From the IMG/VR virus record IMGVR_UViG_3300045999_010344, positions 1 through 36,060 of that record: 36,060 nucleotides of DNA; one strand, written 5' to 3'. Below are positions 9,899-17,964 of the stretch, one piece after another. Origin of the DNA: a virus. The notes beneath the pieces were generated by a model. It had not been told where the DNA came from, ran no database searches, and saw only the letters and a list, made by a program, of their open reading frames with translations. The translations under genes were made by a program, and so were the position numbers. Each line of letters starts with the position of its first letter. Position 1 is the stretch's first letter.

Positions 9899-10155
9899 AC
9901 CACTCCAAAGGCCCAGTTAGGATTTTTGTCTAACGTAACATCTCCATCATACAAAGGAAATGGCACGCGACATCCCCATTGGCGCAAATCTTTGATAACT
10001 TGACGACTAGAGGCGCTATACCAATCTTGATTAAATGGAATGGTCGGGATGTTTAAATACTTTAAAACCGTGTAAACAAGATGAATGCAATCTATCTTGT
10101 CTCCACTTCCATCCGCTCCAAGCTCATAGGCTTTCCCAATAAGAGTATGAATCAT
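9793..10155 (-). CDS. NlpC/P60-like tail assembly protein (gpK-like)
   Basis: A 120-residue protein between an L-like and a J-like gene, the classic position of the lambda K gene product, an NlpC/P60 peptidase-fold tail protein. Cys23 in GDKIDCIHLV matches the catalytic Cys region (D-C-hydrophobic). Where active family members usually have H-hydrophobic-G, this protein has AFGVV; a later His (YINHLL, residue 96) is present. The enzyme may therefore be altered or inactive, which is inference. In the family the domain cleaves peptidoglycan or assists tail tip assembly. The ATG overlaps the preceding gene by 4 bases and the 3-prime end overlaps the J-like gene by 106 bases. Confidence 0.65.
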   Translation of the reverse strand: MIHTLIGKAYELGADGSGDKIDCIHLVYTVLKYLNIPTIPFNQDWYSASSRQVIKDLRQWGCRVPFPLYDGDVTLDKNPNWAFGVVWEGGILYINHLLQEVAWTSLANNIKVRCYRSRSI

Positions 10156-10616
10156 TGCAAATAGACATTGGCAGTTGTTGGAAGACTGCCAACAAGTTTT
10201 TGAGTGAGTTTGCGGCGTGGTATATCAGTTCCCACTGCATCCAAAATTGTATTTGTTGGCAATTGCACTGTTGTATCTCCCCAAGTGGCGCTGGCTATTT
10301 GCCCATAGTATTCATGCAAAACATTAAAACTAGTTGAGTCGTCTGGATTTAAAATTATCACGCGCACATGCGCTAACCATCTATCCTTTACTGCATCTGT
10401 CGTCCAGGCTCTGCTTAATGCATTATTAGGGAAGACTAGCGATGCTTCAGTGTTATCGCCAGTGCGATTGATTGTTACGCCTGAAAATCCAAATGGCAAA
10501 AAACCATAGGCATTGTTTTCAAAAGCAACGCTTTGATTAATGAAAAAGTTTTGAAAGCGATATTTAACAATATCGCTTGCGGATAAAGTGACAAAATTTC
10601 CAATGGCGAGTTCCAT
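10152..10616 (-). CDS. minor tail protein (gpL/DUF1833-like position)
   Basis: A 154-residue protein directly after the tape measure gene and before the NlpC-like gene, the position of the L-type minor tail protein. Visible features are a beta-rich body (GFLPFGFSGVTINRTGDNTE), a central WLAHVRVIILNPDD segment and a C-terminal half with IPRRKLTQKLVG. It resembles DUF1833-type or L-like tail tip proteins in organisation, but no diagnostic motif was found, so the name rests mainly on gene order. It overlaps the tape measure stop by one base and the next gene by four. Confidence 0.55.
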   Translation of the reverse strand: MELAIGNFVTLSASDIVKYRFQNFFINQSVAFENNAYGFLPFGFSGVTINRTGDNTEASLVFPNNALSRAWTTDAVKDRWLAHVRVIILNPDDSTSFNVLHEYYGQIASATWGDTTVQLPTNTILDAVGTDIPRRKLTQKLVGSLPTTANVYLQ

Positions 10617-13600
10617 TACAGCCCCACTCTCTTTCTAGTAGAAGTACTCATTTGCAACCGGCGTAAAGTGCGTTGCTCGCCTTGAACAGCACCTTGCAGG
10701 GCGGCTTGACGCATACCTGTTTGGAACTGATCATTTGTCACATAATCTACGCTATTAATTCTTTCCACTTGATACCTCACGTCAATTGGCCCCATCATTC
10801 CAGCTAATGCATCGCCACTAGCGTTGCCATCAGCCATGCTGGGAATCACAGAAGCGCCGCGAGCGCCACTGCTGTAGCGTTCCATTGCTCCACGCATTTT
10901 GCTTTGGGGAATCACATACTCTGGCTCGCCACCTTCACCAATGAGGCCAAGAGTAGGGCCGGTGACCATGCCGCCATCGGCAAATGCTTGGAAGCCACCA
11001 GTCCAATAAGCACCTTCTTTCGCAAATTCAAATGCACTGTACATAGTGGATGGATTTAACAGCCCAGCATCTGTTGCATTTGTCGCATTTGCATTAAAGC
11101 CTCCTCCGCTTCCCATGCCAGCAAATGCCTTCGCAATACCAATGGCAATGTAAGTGGCAATCATTTGAGCTGCAGCTTGCAATAATGCATCCCCAATTGC
11201 TTTCAAGAACCTACTAAATACTTCTTGAGCAGTGGCGGTGCCTTCAATCATCGCGACAACGCCTTCTGTCATCATTGAAGCAAAAGCATCTCCGACACCA
11301 CCAATGGCATTCTGGATGCCACCAAATACGCTTTCTAGTTTCATAGCTTGAGTTTCAAGCTCTGCCATTTGACGGGCGTATTCCTTGTTTCCTTTTGATT
11401 CAGTTAACGCTTGTTCGTAAGTTTGTGCCGCATTGCCATAGAAGCCAGCCATTAAACCACCACCGGCCACGGAAACACGCGAACGAGCAGCAGCAAGATT
11501 TGCTTCCAATCTGTTTCTTTCTTCTTTAACTCTATTTGCTCGTTTTTGTGCTTCTGTTAAAATATCTACTTTTTTAGCTTCTTCTAAAATTAAGTCAATC
11601 AAAGGCTTCATTCCGTCAATTTGCGTCTTGTCCAGCCCTAAAAGTGCCTGCTTTATTTGCATTTGGCGTCTTTCGACTTGAGTAAGCTCGTCTTTGCCAG
11701 ATGCCAAAGAAGCAATACTTGCTTGCAGTTCGATTTGAGCACTACGATCCTCGCCAAGCATATCACGCAAGGGCTTGGTAACAACACCTTCATACCTTGC
11801 TTGTATTTGCGCTTTTTCAAGATCGTAAAGACGCTTGCTCTCTTTTAAATATTCCGATAAATTGGCTATATTTTTTGTTTTTTCCGCACTTGTCTTTTCT
11901 GTATGTTCGGCCTCTGCAATTAAGTTTTCATATCTAAATGATTCTGCTGCTTTTTTAATTTCACGCTCCCTGTCTGACAAAGAAGCATCTTGGTCAATGT
12001 ACAAGAGTCTGTTTTGTAGTTCTTCTTGATAAATTTTTGCTAATTGACTTACATAATTCTTTCTTTTGCCTGCCGCGTCTTTACCCTGGCTATCAAGCCC
12101 TCCCGCAATCTTGCCAGTTCCCAAACCTTTACCAAATTGATCTGGTGTAAACTGCGGGAACAATACTTTTTCCATGTCAGCGACACGCTGATTTCGCGTT
12201 TTTCTCCGACCCGGAGCTCCTTTTTCGTATTGAAGTTCAACTTGTAATGCTTCTCTGTATGCCTGCGCACCATACAAGGCTCGATCTATTGGATTTGGAT
12301 AGAGTGTTTCAACTTGTTTTTGTGCCCTTTGCTCAGGACCGCCAGCAGCTCTTCGTGTTTCTTCAGCTAAAGTTGCCAAAGCATCTAAGCCTTTAGCAAA
12401 ATTGCTAAACATAAAAGTGAATAAGCTTTTAAATACAGGGAATAATGCTTGAACTAAACTTTCGAAAATACTATATAAATCTTTGGCAAAAACAACAAAC
12501 TCTGCAATTGTGGTAGCAATGGCGGATTTATTTTGGGTGACAAAATTAACTAAATCAGCGGCATAAGATTGGAATGCTGCCCCAACAACTTGGAACATGC
12601 CAAGATATTCATAAGTGGCAGCTTGCAGTGCCACTTCTAAGCGAGCACCGGCATTTTCTGGGGCTTTCGCTAAAATCTCTGCGGTGCTTCCGTATCGCTT
12701 AAATAATTCATTGGCAAACTTAACGAAATCGTTTAAATTAACTTTGCCTTTTTGTAAATCTTCGTCAAGCTGTTGAGTTGACCGGCCAGTTGCTTGTGCA
12801 AAAATAGTAAACGCACCAGGAAGACGTTCGCCAATTTGTCCGCGCAGTTCTTCTGCTGTCACCTTTCCTTTACTAAACACCTGCGCAGTAGCTCGCAGTG
12901 CTCCGTTAAGATCTTCCGTGTTGCCACCAGTTGCCACGATGGCAGCAGCGATTCCTTGGAATATTTGCCGTGTCGTTTCTGTTTGATAACCAGCACCAGC
13001 AACACTAGCTTGTAATTTTGTAAATTGCCCAATAGAGTCTTTAATTGGAATTAAGAAAAGTTGTCCGGCTTGTTGAGCAGCAGATAATGCATTTTGATAG
13101 TCTCCAATATCTTTTGTAACGCCAGCAAGTGCAATTTTGGATTTATTTATTTCGGCAATGAAAGTGGCAATTCCCGCTGCTTGCTGCGCCAAATTATCAA
13201 TTAATTGACCGGCTGCTGCTCCAGTAAATGCGCCGGGCACGCCTCCCAGCAGGCCCCCAGTAATACCGCCAAGGGCACTTCCAGCGCCTCCGCCAAGTCC
13301 ACCTCCATATAAAAATGCGCCTCCAGCAGCCCCAAAACGCTGCCCTCGAGTGAGCGGACGACGTGTTTGCTTCTCAAGAGCTTGTTCGCTCTTTGAAATT
13401 TCTTTATTTAATTCCTTCCATTCTGTTGTATCAGGGCTTATTTCTCTCGCCCTATTGCGCAAAATGACAAGTTTTGTTTCGAGGGCATTCAAACTCCCTG
13501 GAGCAAGTGCGCCAAGTTGAGCTTGTAATTGAATGCTTTCTGCAGCTTTGTCTACAGCTTTAATGTCTCCTTGGATCCTGCCAATTTGCCTTTGAAATTC

Positions 13601-14020
13601 AATCCATGTAGACGTATTGGGCGAGATTTGAGAAGCTTCAATTCGAGCAGCTTCCAGCACTCGCTGTAAACGCTCTGCGCTGCCAACGTCAAAAGCTTCT
13701 GCTTGTTTTTTTAATTGAATTGAAGCGGCCTGCATGCCGCCACGTTCACGAACACCTTGTAATGTTCCAATTTGTGCTGCTCGCGTTTGGAATGCAGGAC
13801 TTCCAATTTGACTTTTCGCTAACTTACGTTGCAGTAAAGATATTTGTTTATCTAATTGCCGAAATGTAGTATCAATAGCACTCCGCAGTGGAGTGGCATC
13901 AAGACTAATTTGAACACTTTTTCCAGTGCGAGCAACCTCTGCAACCTTGCCGCTAACTCTTTCTATATCGCGAATAATTTCATTCGCATTGGTACTGAAA
14001 TTAATTGTATATTGAGCCAT
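10616..14020 (-). CDS. tail tape measure protein
   Basis: A 1134-residue protein with the expected tape measure layout. Long charged helical segments fill residues 1-225. A Gly/Ala-rich hydrophobic zone lies at about 228-290 (GGGLGGGAGSALGGITGGLL). A domain at about 290-480 resembles the TMP_3-type N-terminal domain (ELRGQIGERLPGAFTIFAQATG). Coiled coil follows, and a C-terminal FADGGMVTGPTLGLIGEGGEPE segment of the kind seen at the end of many tape measures. It determines tail length and may help DNA passage through the envelope. At about 0.15 nm per residue the tail would be near 170 nm. A strong Shine-Dalgarno (AAGGAGAT) precedes the ATG. Confidence 0.92.
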   Translation of the reverse strand: MAQYTINFSTNANEIIRDIERVSGKVAEVARTGKSVQISLDATPLRSAIDTTFRQLDKQISLLQRKLAKSQIGSPAFQTRAAQIGTLQGVRERGGMQAASIQLKKQAEAFDVGSAERLQRVLEAARIEASQISPNTSTWIEFQRQIGRIQGDIKAVDKAAESIQLQAQLGALAPGSLNALETKLVILRNRAREISPDTTEWKELNKEISKSEQALEKQTRRPLTRGQRFGAAGGAFLYGGGLGGGAGSALGGITGGLLGGVPGAFTGAAAGQLIDNLAQQAAGIATFIAEINKSKIALAGVTKDIGDYQNALSAAQQAGQLFLIPIKDSIGQFTKLQASVAGAGYQTETTRQIFQGIAAAIVATGGNTEDLNGALRATAQVFSKGKVTAEELRGQIGERLPGAFTIFAQATGRSTQQLDEDLQKGKVNLNDFVKFANELFKRYGSTAEILAKAPENAGARLEVALQAATYEYLGMFQVVGAAFQSYAADLVNFVTQNKSAIATTIAEFVVFAKDLYSIFESLVQALFPVFKSLFTFMFSNFAKGLDALATLAEETRRAAGGPEQRAQKQVETLYPNPIDRALYGAQAYREALQVELQYEKGAPGRRKTRNQRVADMEKVLFPQFTPDQFGKGLGTGKIAGGLDSQGKDAAGKRKNYVSQLAKIYQEELQNRLLYIDQDASLSDREREIKKAAESFRYENLIAEAEHTEKTSAEKTKNIANLSEYLKESKRLYDLEKAQIQARYEGVVTKPLRDMLGEDRSAQIELQASIASLASGKDELTQVERRQMQIKQALLGLDKTQIDGMKPLIDLILEEAKKVDILTEAQKRANRVKEERNRLEANLAAARSRVSVAGGGLMAGFYGNAAQTYEQALTESKGNKEYARQMAELETQAMKLESVFGGIQNAIGGVGDAFASMMTEGVVAMIEGTATAQEVFSRFLKAIGDALLQAAAQMIATYIAIGIAKAFAGMGSGGGFNANATNATDAGLLNPSTMYSAFEFAKEGAYWTGGFQAFADGGMVTGPTLGLIGEGGEPEYVIPQSKMRGAMERYSSGARGASVIPSMADGNASGDALAGMMGPIDVRYQVERINSVDYVTNDQFQTGMRQAALQGAVQGEQRTLRRLQMSTSTRKRVGL

Positions 14021-14022
14021 GA

Positions 14023-14547
14023 CTATCTCCTTTCTTGATTAATAATTGCATCGACTACCGTATCAATTTCATCCAATGCATGATCAGTCCAGGGACGAGC
14101 TGGAATATCTCCTCCTTTTTTCGTTCTTCCCCCATCGTGAACAGCAGTTGCCACGTCAAAACCTTGCGATGTGTCGTCCCATATAAATTCAGTTATGTTA
14201 GCGCTAATTGCTTCCCTTCTTTTACTGTTGAGCAATGTTCCAGTGTCAACAATATCTCGAGGAGATGAAACTTTTTCGCCATTTTTTCTGGCAGTGGATC
14301 GAGGCCAGTCCCATTTAACATTTGTCATTTCTTGGTCAAAGTCTTTATCAGCCCAATCCATCGCCCGTTCAAAAGTTCGTTGGTTAATGCCACGTAAAGT
14401 TGTAAATCTATCCACCTCTTCGCTTCTTATTTTTACACCGCTAATTTTTTGGACGCCACGAGAGAATGCTGTCAGCGCATTTAGCATTTTGCCAATCATT
14501 GAGTCAGCTTCAAATGCATTGCTTTCAAAGCGAACTTGATAGGCCAT
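14023..14547 (-). CDS. tail completion / HK97 gp10-like protein
   Basis: A 174-residue basic protein. The C-terminal half reads like the HK97 gp10 family and related neck or tail completion proteins: DIVDTGTLLNSKRRE, then a Trp-containing strand, then TAVHDGG, and finally IPARPWTDHALDEI. In the family this is a head-tail joining or tail completion factor. Its location between the chaperone pair and the tape measure is unusual, since such genes usually lie before the tube gene. It ends two bases before the tape measure ATG, whose Shine-Dalgarno lies inside its last codons, so the two are probably translated together. Confidence 0.6.
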   Translation of the reverse strand: MAYQVRFESNAFEADSMIGKMLNALTAFSRGVQKISGVKIRSEEVDRFTTLRGINQRTFERAMDWADKDFDQEMTNVKWDWPRSTARKNGEKVSSPRDIVDTGTLLNSKRREAISANITEFIWDDTSQGFDVATAVHDGGRTKKGGDIPARPWTDHALDEIDTVVDAIINQERR

Positions 14548-14583
14548 TATTGGTCAAGCCATAATAGCTACAATCTAACATTT

Positions 14584-15521
14584 TCAACTCAATTCGGCGC
14601 CAATCATGCCAATAATTGCCGCAGGCATTTTTTTATGTTTTAAGGCCCATTCAAGAGCCTCTTTTGTTGAAGCCTTCATTGTGGACTGACTGTCTCTTAG
14701 CTCATATGGCAAAAATTGATTAAGCTTAACCTTATTCGACTTACTTCCAAGGGCAGACATCACAACAACACCAAGTTTTGCTGTTGAAATACTGGCAGCG
14801 TTTATTCTTGCCTGTAAGGTTTTATAACCATGCTCTAAAACATCTGATAAAAGCTTGATTGGCAGTTTATTGAAATTTGCTGCATGAAACAATGGATCAG
14901 AGAGTTCAAGCGAAGCCACTTGGCAATAGATCTCGGTCCAGTCAGTGGCATTGTCAATCGCATAATCGGCCTGCCGCGCAAGCCGATCAATTAGTTTTTT
15001 TCAGCATCCTCTTTCTGTTCTTCGGTTTTTTGGTCTACCTGTACAATTTGCCCTTGATCTTCCAATGCCATAAAGGCTTCAATCTCTTCAATCCATGCCT
15101 TGGGAAGCTTTTCAGTGTCTTCAACGCTCCAGTCTTCAGTTGGCACCCATTTTTTACCGCTTAAAATTTCGCCGCGATTACGGAAAAATATAGTAGCCAA
15201 TTCTCCAAATTGAGTTTTGGCGGATGGCATTGTCGACATCAATAAGACAATTTCTTCTAGATATTCAGAATAAATAGTTTGACTTTCGTCGCCGCTCTGT
15301 AAAAGCGCAAATGCTTCTTCTTGGTCAATTTCCTTTTCTGCGGCAATTTTTTTTGCTAATGCAATGACACGCAAAGTAAATTGAGCTCTTTTCTGTCCTT
15401 GTTCTTCACGCTTCCAAGCTTCTTCTGCTAACCAACTCCCATACTTTCTCAAGCGCAAAGAATTGCCAATGTTGACATATTCTGCATTGCCAAGCAGGAA
15501 AATACTGGAATACTTGCTCAT
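14584..15521 (-). CDS. tail assembly chaperone, -1 frameshift fusion (GT-like), 312 aa
   Basis: Joined product read from ATG 15521 to the slippery site at 15000-14994 and then in the -1 frame to the stop at 14584-14586: 176 residues plus 136 more. In lambda-like siphoviruses a -1 frameshift between G and T makes a chaperone that loads onto the tape measure protein and recruits tube subunits. Here the -1 frame continues without a stop from the heptamer through NATDWTEIYCQVASLELSD to the end. The extension itself has no convincing independent start: the only early candidate is GTG 14919, without a Shine-Dalgarno. Gene order (tube protein, this pair, tape measure) fits. The shorter unshifted product is listed separately. 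Confidence 0.8.
14965..15000 (-). promoter_or_regulatory. programmed -1 frameshift signal, A AAA AAC plus hairpin
   Basis: On the minus strand the zero-frame codons GAA AAA AAC TAA contain the heptamer A AAA AAC (15000-14994), in the X XXY YYZ form with the stop immediately after. After a six-base spacer, 14987-14978 pairs with 14974-14965 (ten pairs including one G-U, loop GCG). Slippery heptamer, short spacer and stable hairpin form the textbook arrangement. The -1 frame then stays open for 136 codons. Confidence 0.85.
14991..15521 (-). CDS. tail assembly chaperone, unshifted form (G-like), 176 aa
   Basis: Reading straight through the slippery site gives a 176-residue acidic, helical protein ending QKEDAEKN at TAA 14993-14991. 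The short form would be made in excess over the fused form, as for lambda gpG versus gpGT. No enzyme motif is seen. Helical segments (RVIALAKKIAAEKEIDQEEAFALL) and the acidic tail fit chaperone-like proteins of this class. The downstream frame lacks its own ribosome site, which is why I treat the two frames as one gene. Confidence 0.8.
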   Translation of the reverse strand: MSKYSSIFLLGNAEYVNIGNSLRLRKYGSWLAEEAWKREEQGQKRAQFTLRVIALAKKIAAEKEIDQEEAFALLQSGDESQTIYSEYLEEIVLLMSTMPSAKTQFGELATIFFRNRGEILSGKKWVPTEDWSVEDTEKLPKAWIEEIEAFMALEDQGQIVQVDQKTEEQKEDAEKN

Positions 15522-15529
15522 GATGGTCT

Positions 15530-15748
15530 CTATCGCAGAAAGAGTCTAGCATTCGTAATTCTGACAGGCACACCGCTGTTAATTGCTTTCAATGGTAATG
15601 AAGCTTCAATTTTTTTGCCACCATGTTCAAAAGAAGTCCAAGAAGAAGCTTGGGGCAGAAAGCATGCCAATCCAGCCTTAATGGAAGCTTCTTCAATAGA
15701 AACATCAAACAACCATACCTTTTGGCAAACGCTAGTTAATGTTTTCAT
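15530..15748 (-). CDS. small protein of unknown function in tail operon
   Basis: A 72-residue protein (MKTLTSVCQKVWLFDVSIEE start). I do not recognise a family. It overlaps the preceding gene by four bases (ATGA) and ends eight bases before the chaperone ATG, so it is translated within the tail operon. The sequence is mixed beta/alpha with a basic C-terminus (VRITNARLFLR). A tail completion role is possible from position alone. Confidence 0.5.
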   Translation of the reverse strand: MKTLTSVCQKVWLFDVSIEEASIKAGLACFLPQASSWTSFEHGGKKIEASLPLKAINSGVPVRITNARLFLR

Positions 15749-16155
15749 AGTGGTGGATAGACATTTAATAGTTCCGCGTCTGGAATCCTAATGCGATATT
15801 GACTGTAAGTTATATCTGTTTCATTTGCAAATGAAAACTGAGCATCAGGAAACCTTCTCGCAAGTCTTTCTGCCGCTGATTGAATAGCAGTAGAGTTTGT
15901 TGTGTAATCAACCAAAACTACTGTCCATTGTTTATTGTTTTTCACTTTACCAACCATCGCCCTTGGGCTTATAGACGGGAATTCCTCTATTGTCACCTCT
16001 AAGCCTTTTACTTTCCATTCGCTTGGCACGGACTGTCTTCCCACTACATAAATAGCCGGGATCACGCTTCCATTTGGCAATGTGTAATCGCCAGTCAAAT
16101 CAGGAGCTGAAGTGAGCAGTTCAGTGATGGTTTCTCTGAGCTGAGAAATATTCAC
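15745..16155 (-). CDS. tail terminator/completion-like protein
   Basis: A 136-residue protein starting at GTG 16155 (MNISQLRETITELL). The helical N-terminus, the central WTVVLVDYTTNSTAIQSAAERLARRFP segment and a short beta C-terminus resemble the layout of tail terminator or U/Z-type proteins, which cap the tube and join it to the head. No specific motif proves this. The start is odd because the only good ribosome-site candidate (GAGAGG, 16171-16166) lies inside the terminator hairpin just upstream, which could restrict its translation. It overlaps the next gene by four bases. Confidence 0.5.
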   Translation of the reverse strand: MNISQLRETITELLTSAPDLTGDYTLPNGSVIPAIYVVGRQSVPSEWKVKGLEVTIEEFPSISPRAMVGKVKNNKQWTVVLVDYTTNSTAIQSAAERLARRFPDAQFSFANETDITYSQYRIRIPDAELLNVYPPL

Positions 16156-16158
16156 AAT

Positions 16159-16184
16159 AAAAAAGCCTCTCGTAAAGAGAGGCT
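16159..16184 (-). terminator. Rho-independent terminator after the probable tube gene
   Basis: On the minus strand an 8-bp perfect stem (AGCCTCTC with GAGAGGCT, loop TTTAC) is followed by a run of T residues ending at 16159. It lies 25 bases after the stop of the 192-residue tail protein and only three bases before the next GTG start. Partial termination here would lower downstream tail gene expression relative to the abundant tube protein. Confidence 0.85.
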
Positions 16185-16208
16185 AGCAAACTTTCAATGG
16201 AAGATGAA

Positions 16209-16787
16209 TTAGCTATTGGGAGCAGTTGGGATGATCGAGCCAGTCTCAGAAGCATTCTGATGAATGCCAATGCGACCACGGCTGGACAGATCAAAGGTGA
16301 CTTCCACGAGATTGTCAGCCGGATAGCTCTCGTTATAGTTCATCACGCAAGCAGTGAAAGCCACGCGATCATAATAATAAGTGGTGCCACTAACGCCCAG
16401 TTGCTTGTTAATCTCCACATACACTTCATGGTTCTTGTCGTACCGTGAAGCGCTAATCACTTGGAAAGCTTCGTCAAAGCTATTGGGCAGGAAAGTGGTG
16501 CCGTCCACATCCTTCTGGAAATAGGACGTAACAGAAGCAGTGGCAGCCGACGTGGTGATCACGCTATCAGCAAAGCCGCCGCCACCCAGCAGGTAGAATT
16601 CTTGGTTGCCATCGTTAAAGGCAACAGAAGCCGTCGTAGCAGCTTGCAGGGTATAAAGCGTAGGAGCGCCGCTCACAGTAAAAGTGGCGCCGCTCTGAGT
16701 GATAACTGGACGACTGGTGCCGCCGATAGAGCCAACGCGCACAATCACGTCTTGGCTCTTTACCAGTTCTGTGGGATGGTAGAGCAT
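16209..16787 (-). CDS. probable major tail (tube) protein
   Basis: A 192-residue beta-rich protein placed between the connector genes and the chaperone pair, where the major tube protein is usually encoded. It has alternating strands (PTLYTLQAATTASVAF, EFYLLGGGGFADSVI) and a C-terminal VEVTFDLSSRGRIGIHQN segment. A terminator directly follows, which suits a highly expressed subunit needing more product than downstream genes. A GAGGA ribosome site lies about nine bases before the ATG. No named family was recognised with certainty; the call rests on gene order, size and the terminator. Confidence 0.6.
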   Translation of the reverse strand: MLYHPTELVKSQDVIVRVGSIGGTSRPVITQSGATFTVSGAPTLYTLQAATTASVAFNDGNQEFYLLGGGGFADSVITTSAATASVTSYFQKDVDGTTFLPNSFDEAFQVISASRYDKNHEVYVEINKQLGVSGTTYYYDRVAFTACVMNYNESYPADNLVEVTFDLSSRGRIGIHQNASETGSIIPTAPNS

Positions 16788-16821
16788 GAGAGGAAGTCCT
16801 CAGCGATGAAAGGGAAAGTGA

Positions 16822-17211
16822 TTAAGCGTTGTCCACGCTTCCTTTGCCAATTAGTCTAAAAATTCCCCTAATTGGCGTGCCGAGGAACTGCCAATAATGA
16901 ATAGCAATTTCCTCGTTAGGCAATAGTTCAAAACGACCTTCCCTTCCATTGATAGTGGCCCTAGCGGAATCACCAGGAGTCACTCCAGACAATGCAAGAG
17001 GAGACGTGAGCCTCCCTTCCATGTACACTGCTGTTTGATCAGCCCCAAGGAGATAATCAAACCTAGGATCGCGCTTTTGTCTTAACGATGCGTAATACGT
17101 GACGCCTGTTGCAGCCGCCACATAATTACCAGTTTCGCCGTCAAGCACATAGCCTGAAGCCACAGACCATACCAGAGTGGCATTGGCAAGTGGTTCCAGG
17201 AAGTTGCTCAT
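16822..17211 (-). CDS. head-tail connector / neck protein
   Basis: A 129-residue protein (MSNFLEPLANATLVWSVASG start) with short beta segments, for example TYYASLRQKRDPRFDYLLG and SARATINGREGRFELLP, and a C-terminal IRGIFRLIGKG. I do not know a specific family; size and beta content suit head completion or stopper proteins, which close the portal channel after DNA packaging. It overlaps the DUF4054-like gene by four bases and precedes the probable tube gene. Confidence 0.5.
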   Translation of the reverse strand: MSNFLEPLANATLVWSVASGYVLDGETGNYVAAATGVTYYASLRQKRDPRFDYLLGADQTAVYMEGRLTSPLALSGVTPGDSARATINGREGRFELLPNEEIAIHYWQFLGTPIRGIFRLIGKGSVDNA

Positions 17212-17519
17212 ATGACAAAGCCAACGGCAGTAGAAGGAAGAGAATTTAAAAGTCGCTTGAACTCTTGACCATACTGAGAAGCATCAAGCCCCTCACCATA
17301 CACCTTGCCATCAGTGGCACCAATTTGAATGCCCATTTGTGCAAGTTGTACGGCAATAATATGGGCCGCTAAAAACTTAACGGCCCTATCAGTTTGATCC
17401 CCAAAAACATCCGCTGATGCATCATATGCCGCTTCCGCAAGGGCTCCATTTACAATCCCCGATGGATGGGGAGAGAATTCAGGAAACCTTTCCAGAAAAT
17501 TGGCATAAGTGACGGCCAT
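17208..17519 (-). CDS. DUF4054-like head-tail connector (adaptor)
   Basis: A 103-residue protein with the pattern I associate with DUF4054/gp6-type adaptors: FLERFPEFSPHPSG at the start, an alanine-rich helix (LAEAAYDASADVFG), a second helix (AVKFLAAHIIAVQLAQMG), and YGQEFKRLLNSLP near the end. In this family the protein forms a ring on the portal that joins head to tail. It lies two bases after the preceding gene and overlaps the next by four, within the connector block between capsid and tube genes. Confidence 0.7.
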   Translation of the reverse strand: MAVTYANFLERFPEFSPHPSGIVNGALAEAAYDASADVFGDQTDRAVKFLAAHIIAVQLAQMGIQIGATDGKVYGEGLDASQYGQEFKRLLNSLPSTAVGFVI

Positions 17520-17521
17520 GA

Positions 17522-17908
17522 TTAAGCTTTTCCAACGCGAATGGCTTCAATGCGTTTAGCAATGGCATTTCTCACGCGAATACGGCCTTCAATCTTTTTC
17601 CAATCAGCTAAGCGATCAGCATCATGGATGAGTTCAATGGCACGAATGGCCTGAGTGAGAGGCAGTTCAGAAAGACTTTGAACAGTTTCAGGCAGATCTT
17701 CTACCAGCACTTGTTCTTTCATCTCCTCAATGGCACCAATGGCCATGAGTTTCTTCACTGCAATGTTCTCTTTCGCTTCGCTCCATTTCTCATCAGGAAT
17801 TTCCTGGTTAAGTCCTGGAACTAGCTGAATCAAGCCAGTTTTCGTAATAATGCCAAACCCTGCTTCACGCGGGGGATTTTCAAGTTCGGGACGATAAGCA
17901 ATCAGCAT
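17522..17908 (-). CDS. capsid-adjacent protein of unknown function
   Basis: A 128-residue protein (MLIAYRPELENPPREAGFGI) with an N-terminal beta part and a largely helical remainder (TQAIRAIELIHDADRLADWK, then an Arg-rich end). It is not recognised. It sits right after the major capsid gene and before the adaptor gene, a spot often used by small head completion or decoration proteins. The 56-base gap upstream contains no clear terminator. Confidence 0.5.
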   Translation of the reverse strand: MLIAYRPELENPPREAGFGIITKTGLIQLVPGLNQEIPDEKWSEAKENIAVKKLMAIGAIEEMKEQVLVEDLPETVQSLSELPLTQAIRAIELIHDADRLADWKKIEGRIRVRNAIAKRIEAIRVGKA

Positions 17909-17964
17909 TGTTCAAAAGAAAACAATTGCAAATAGCTTAACGTCCCTTTCTTGATTAACTATCC

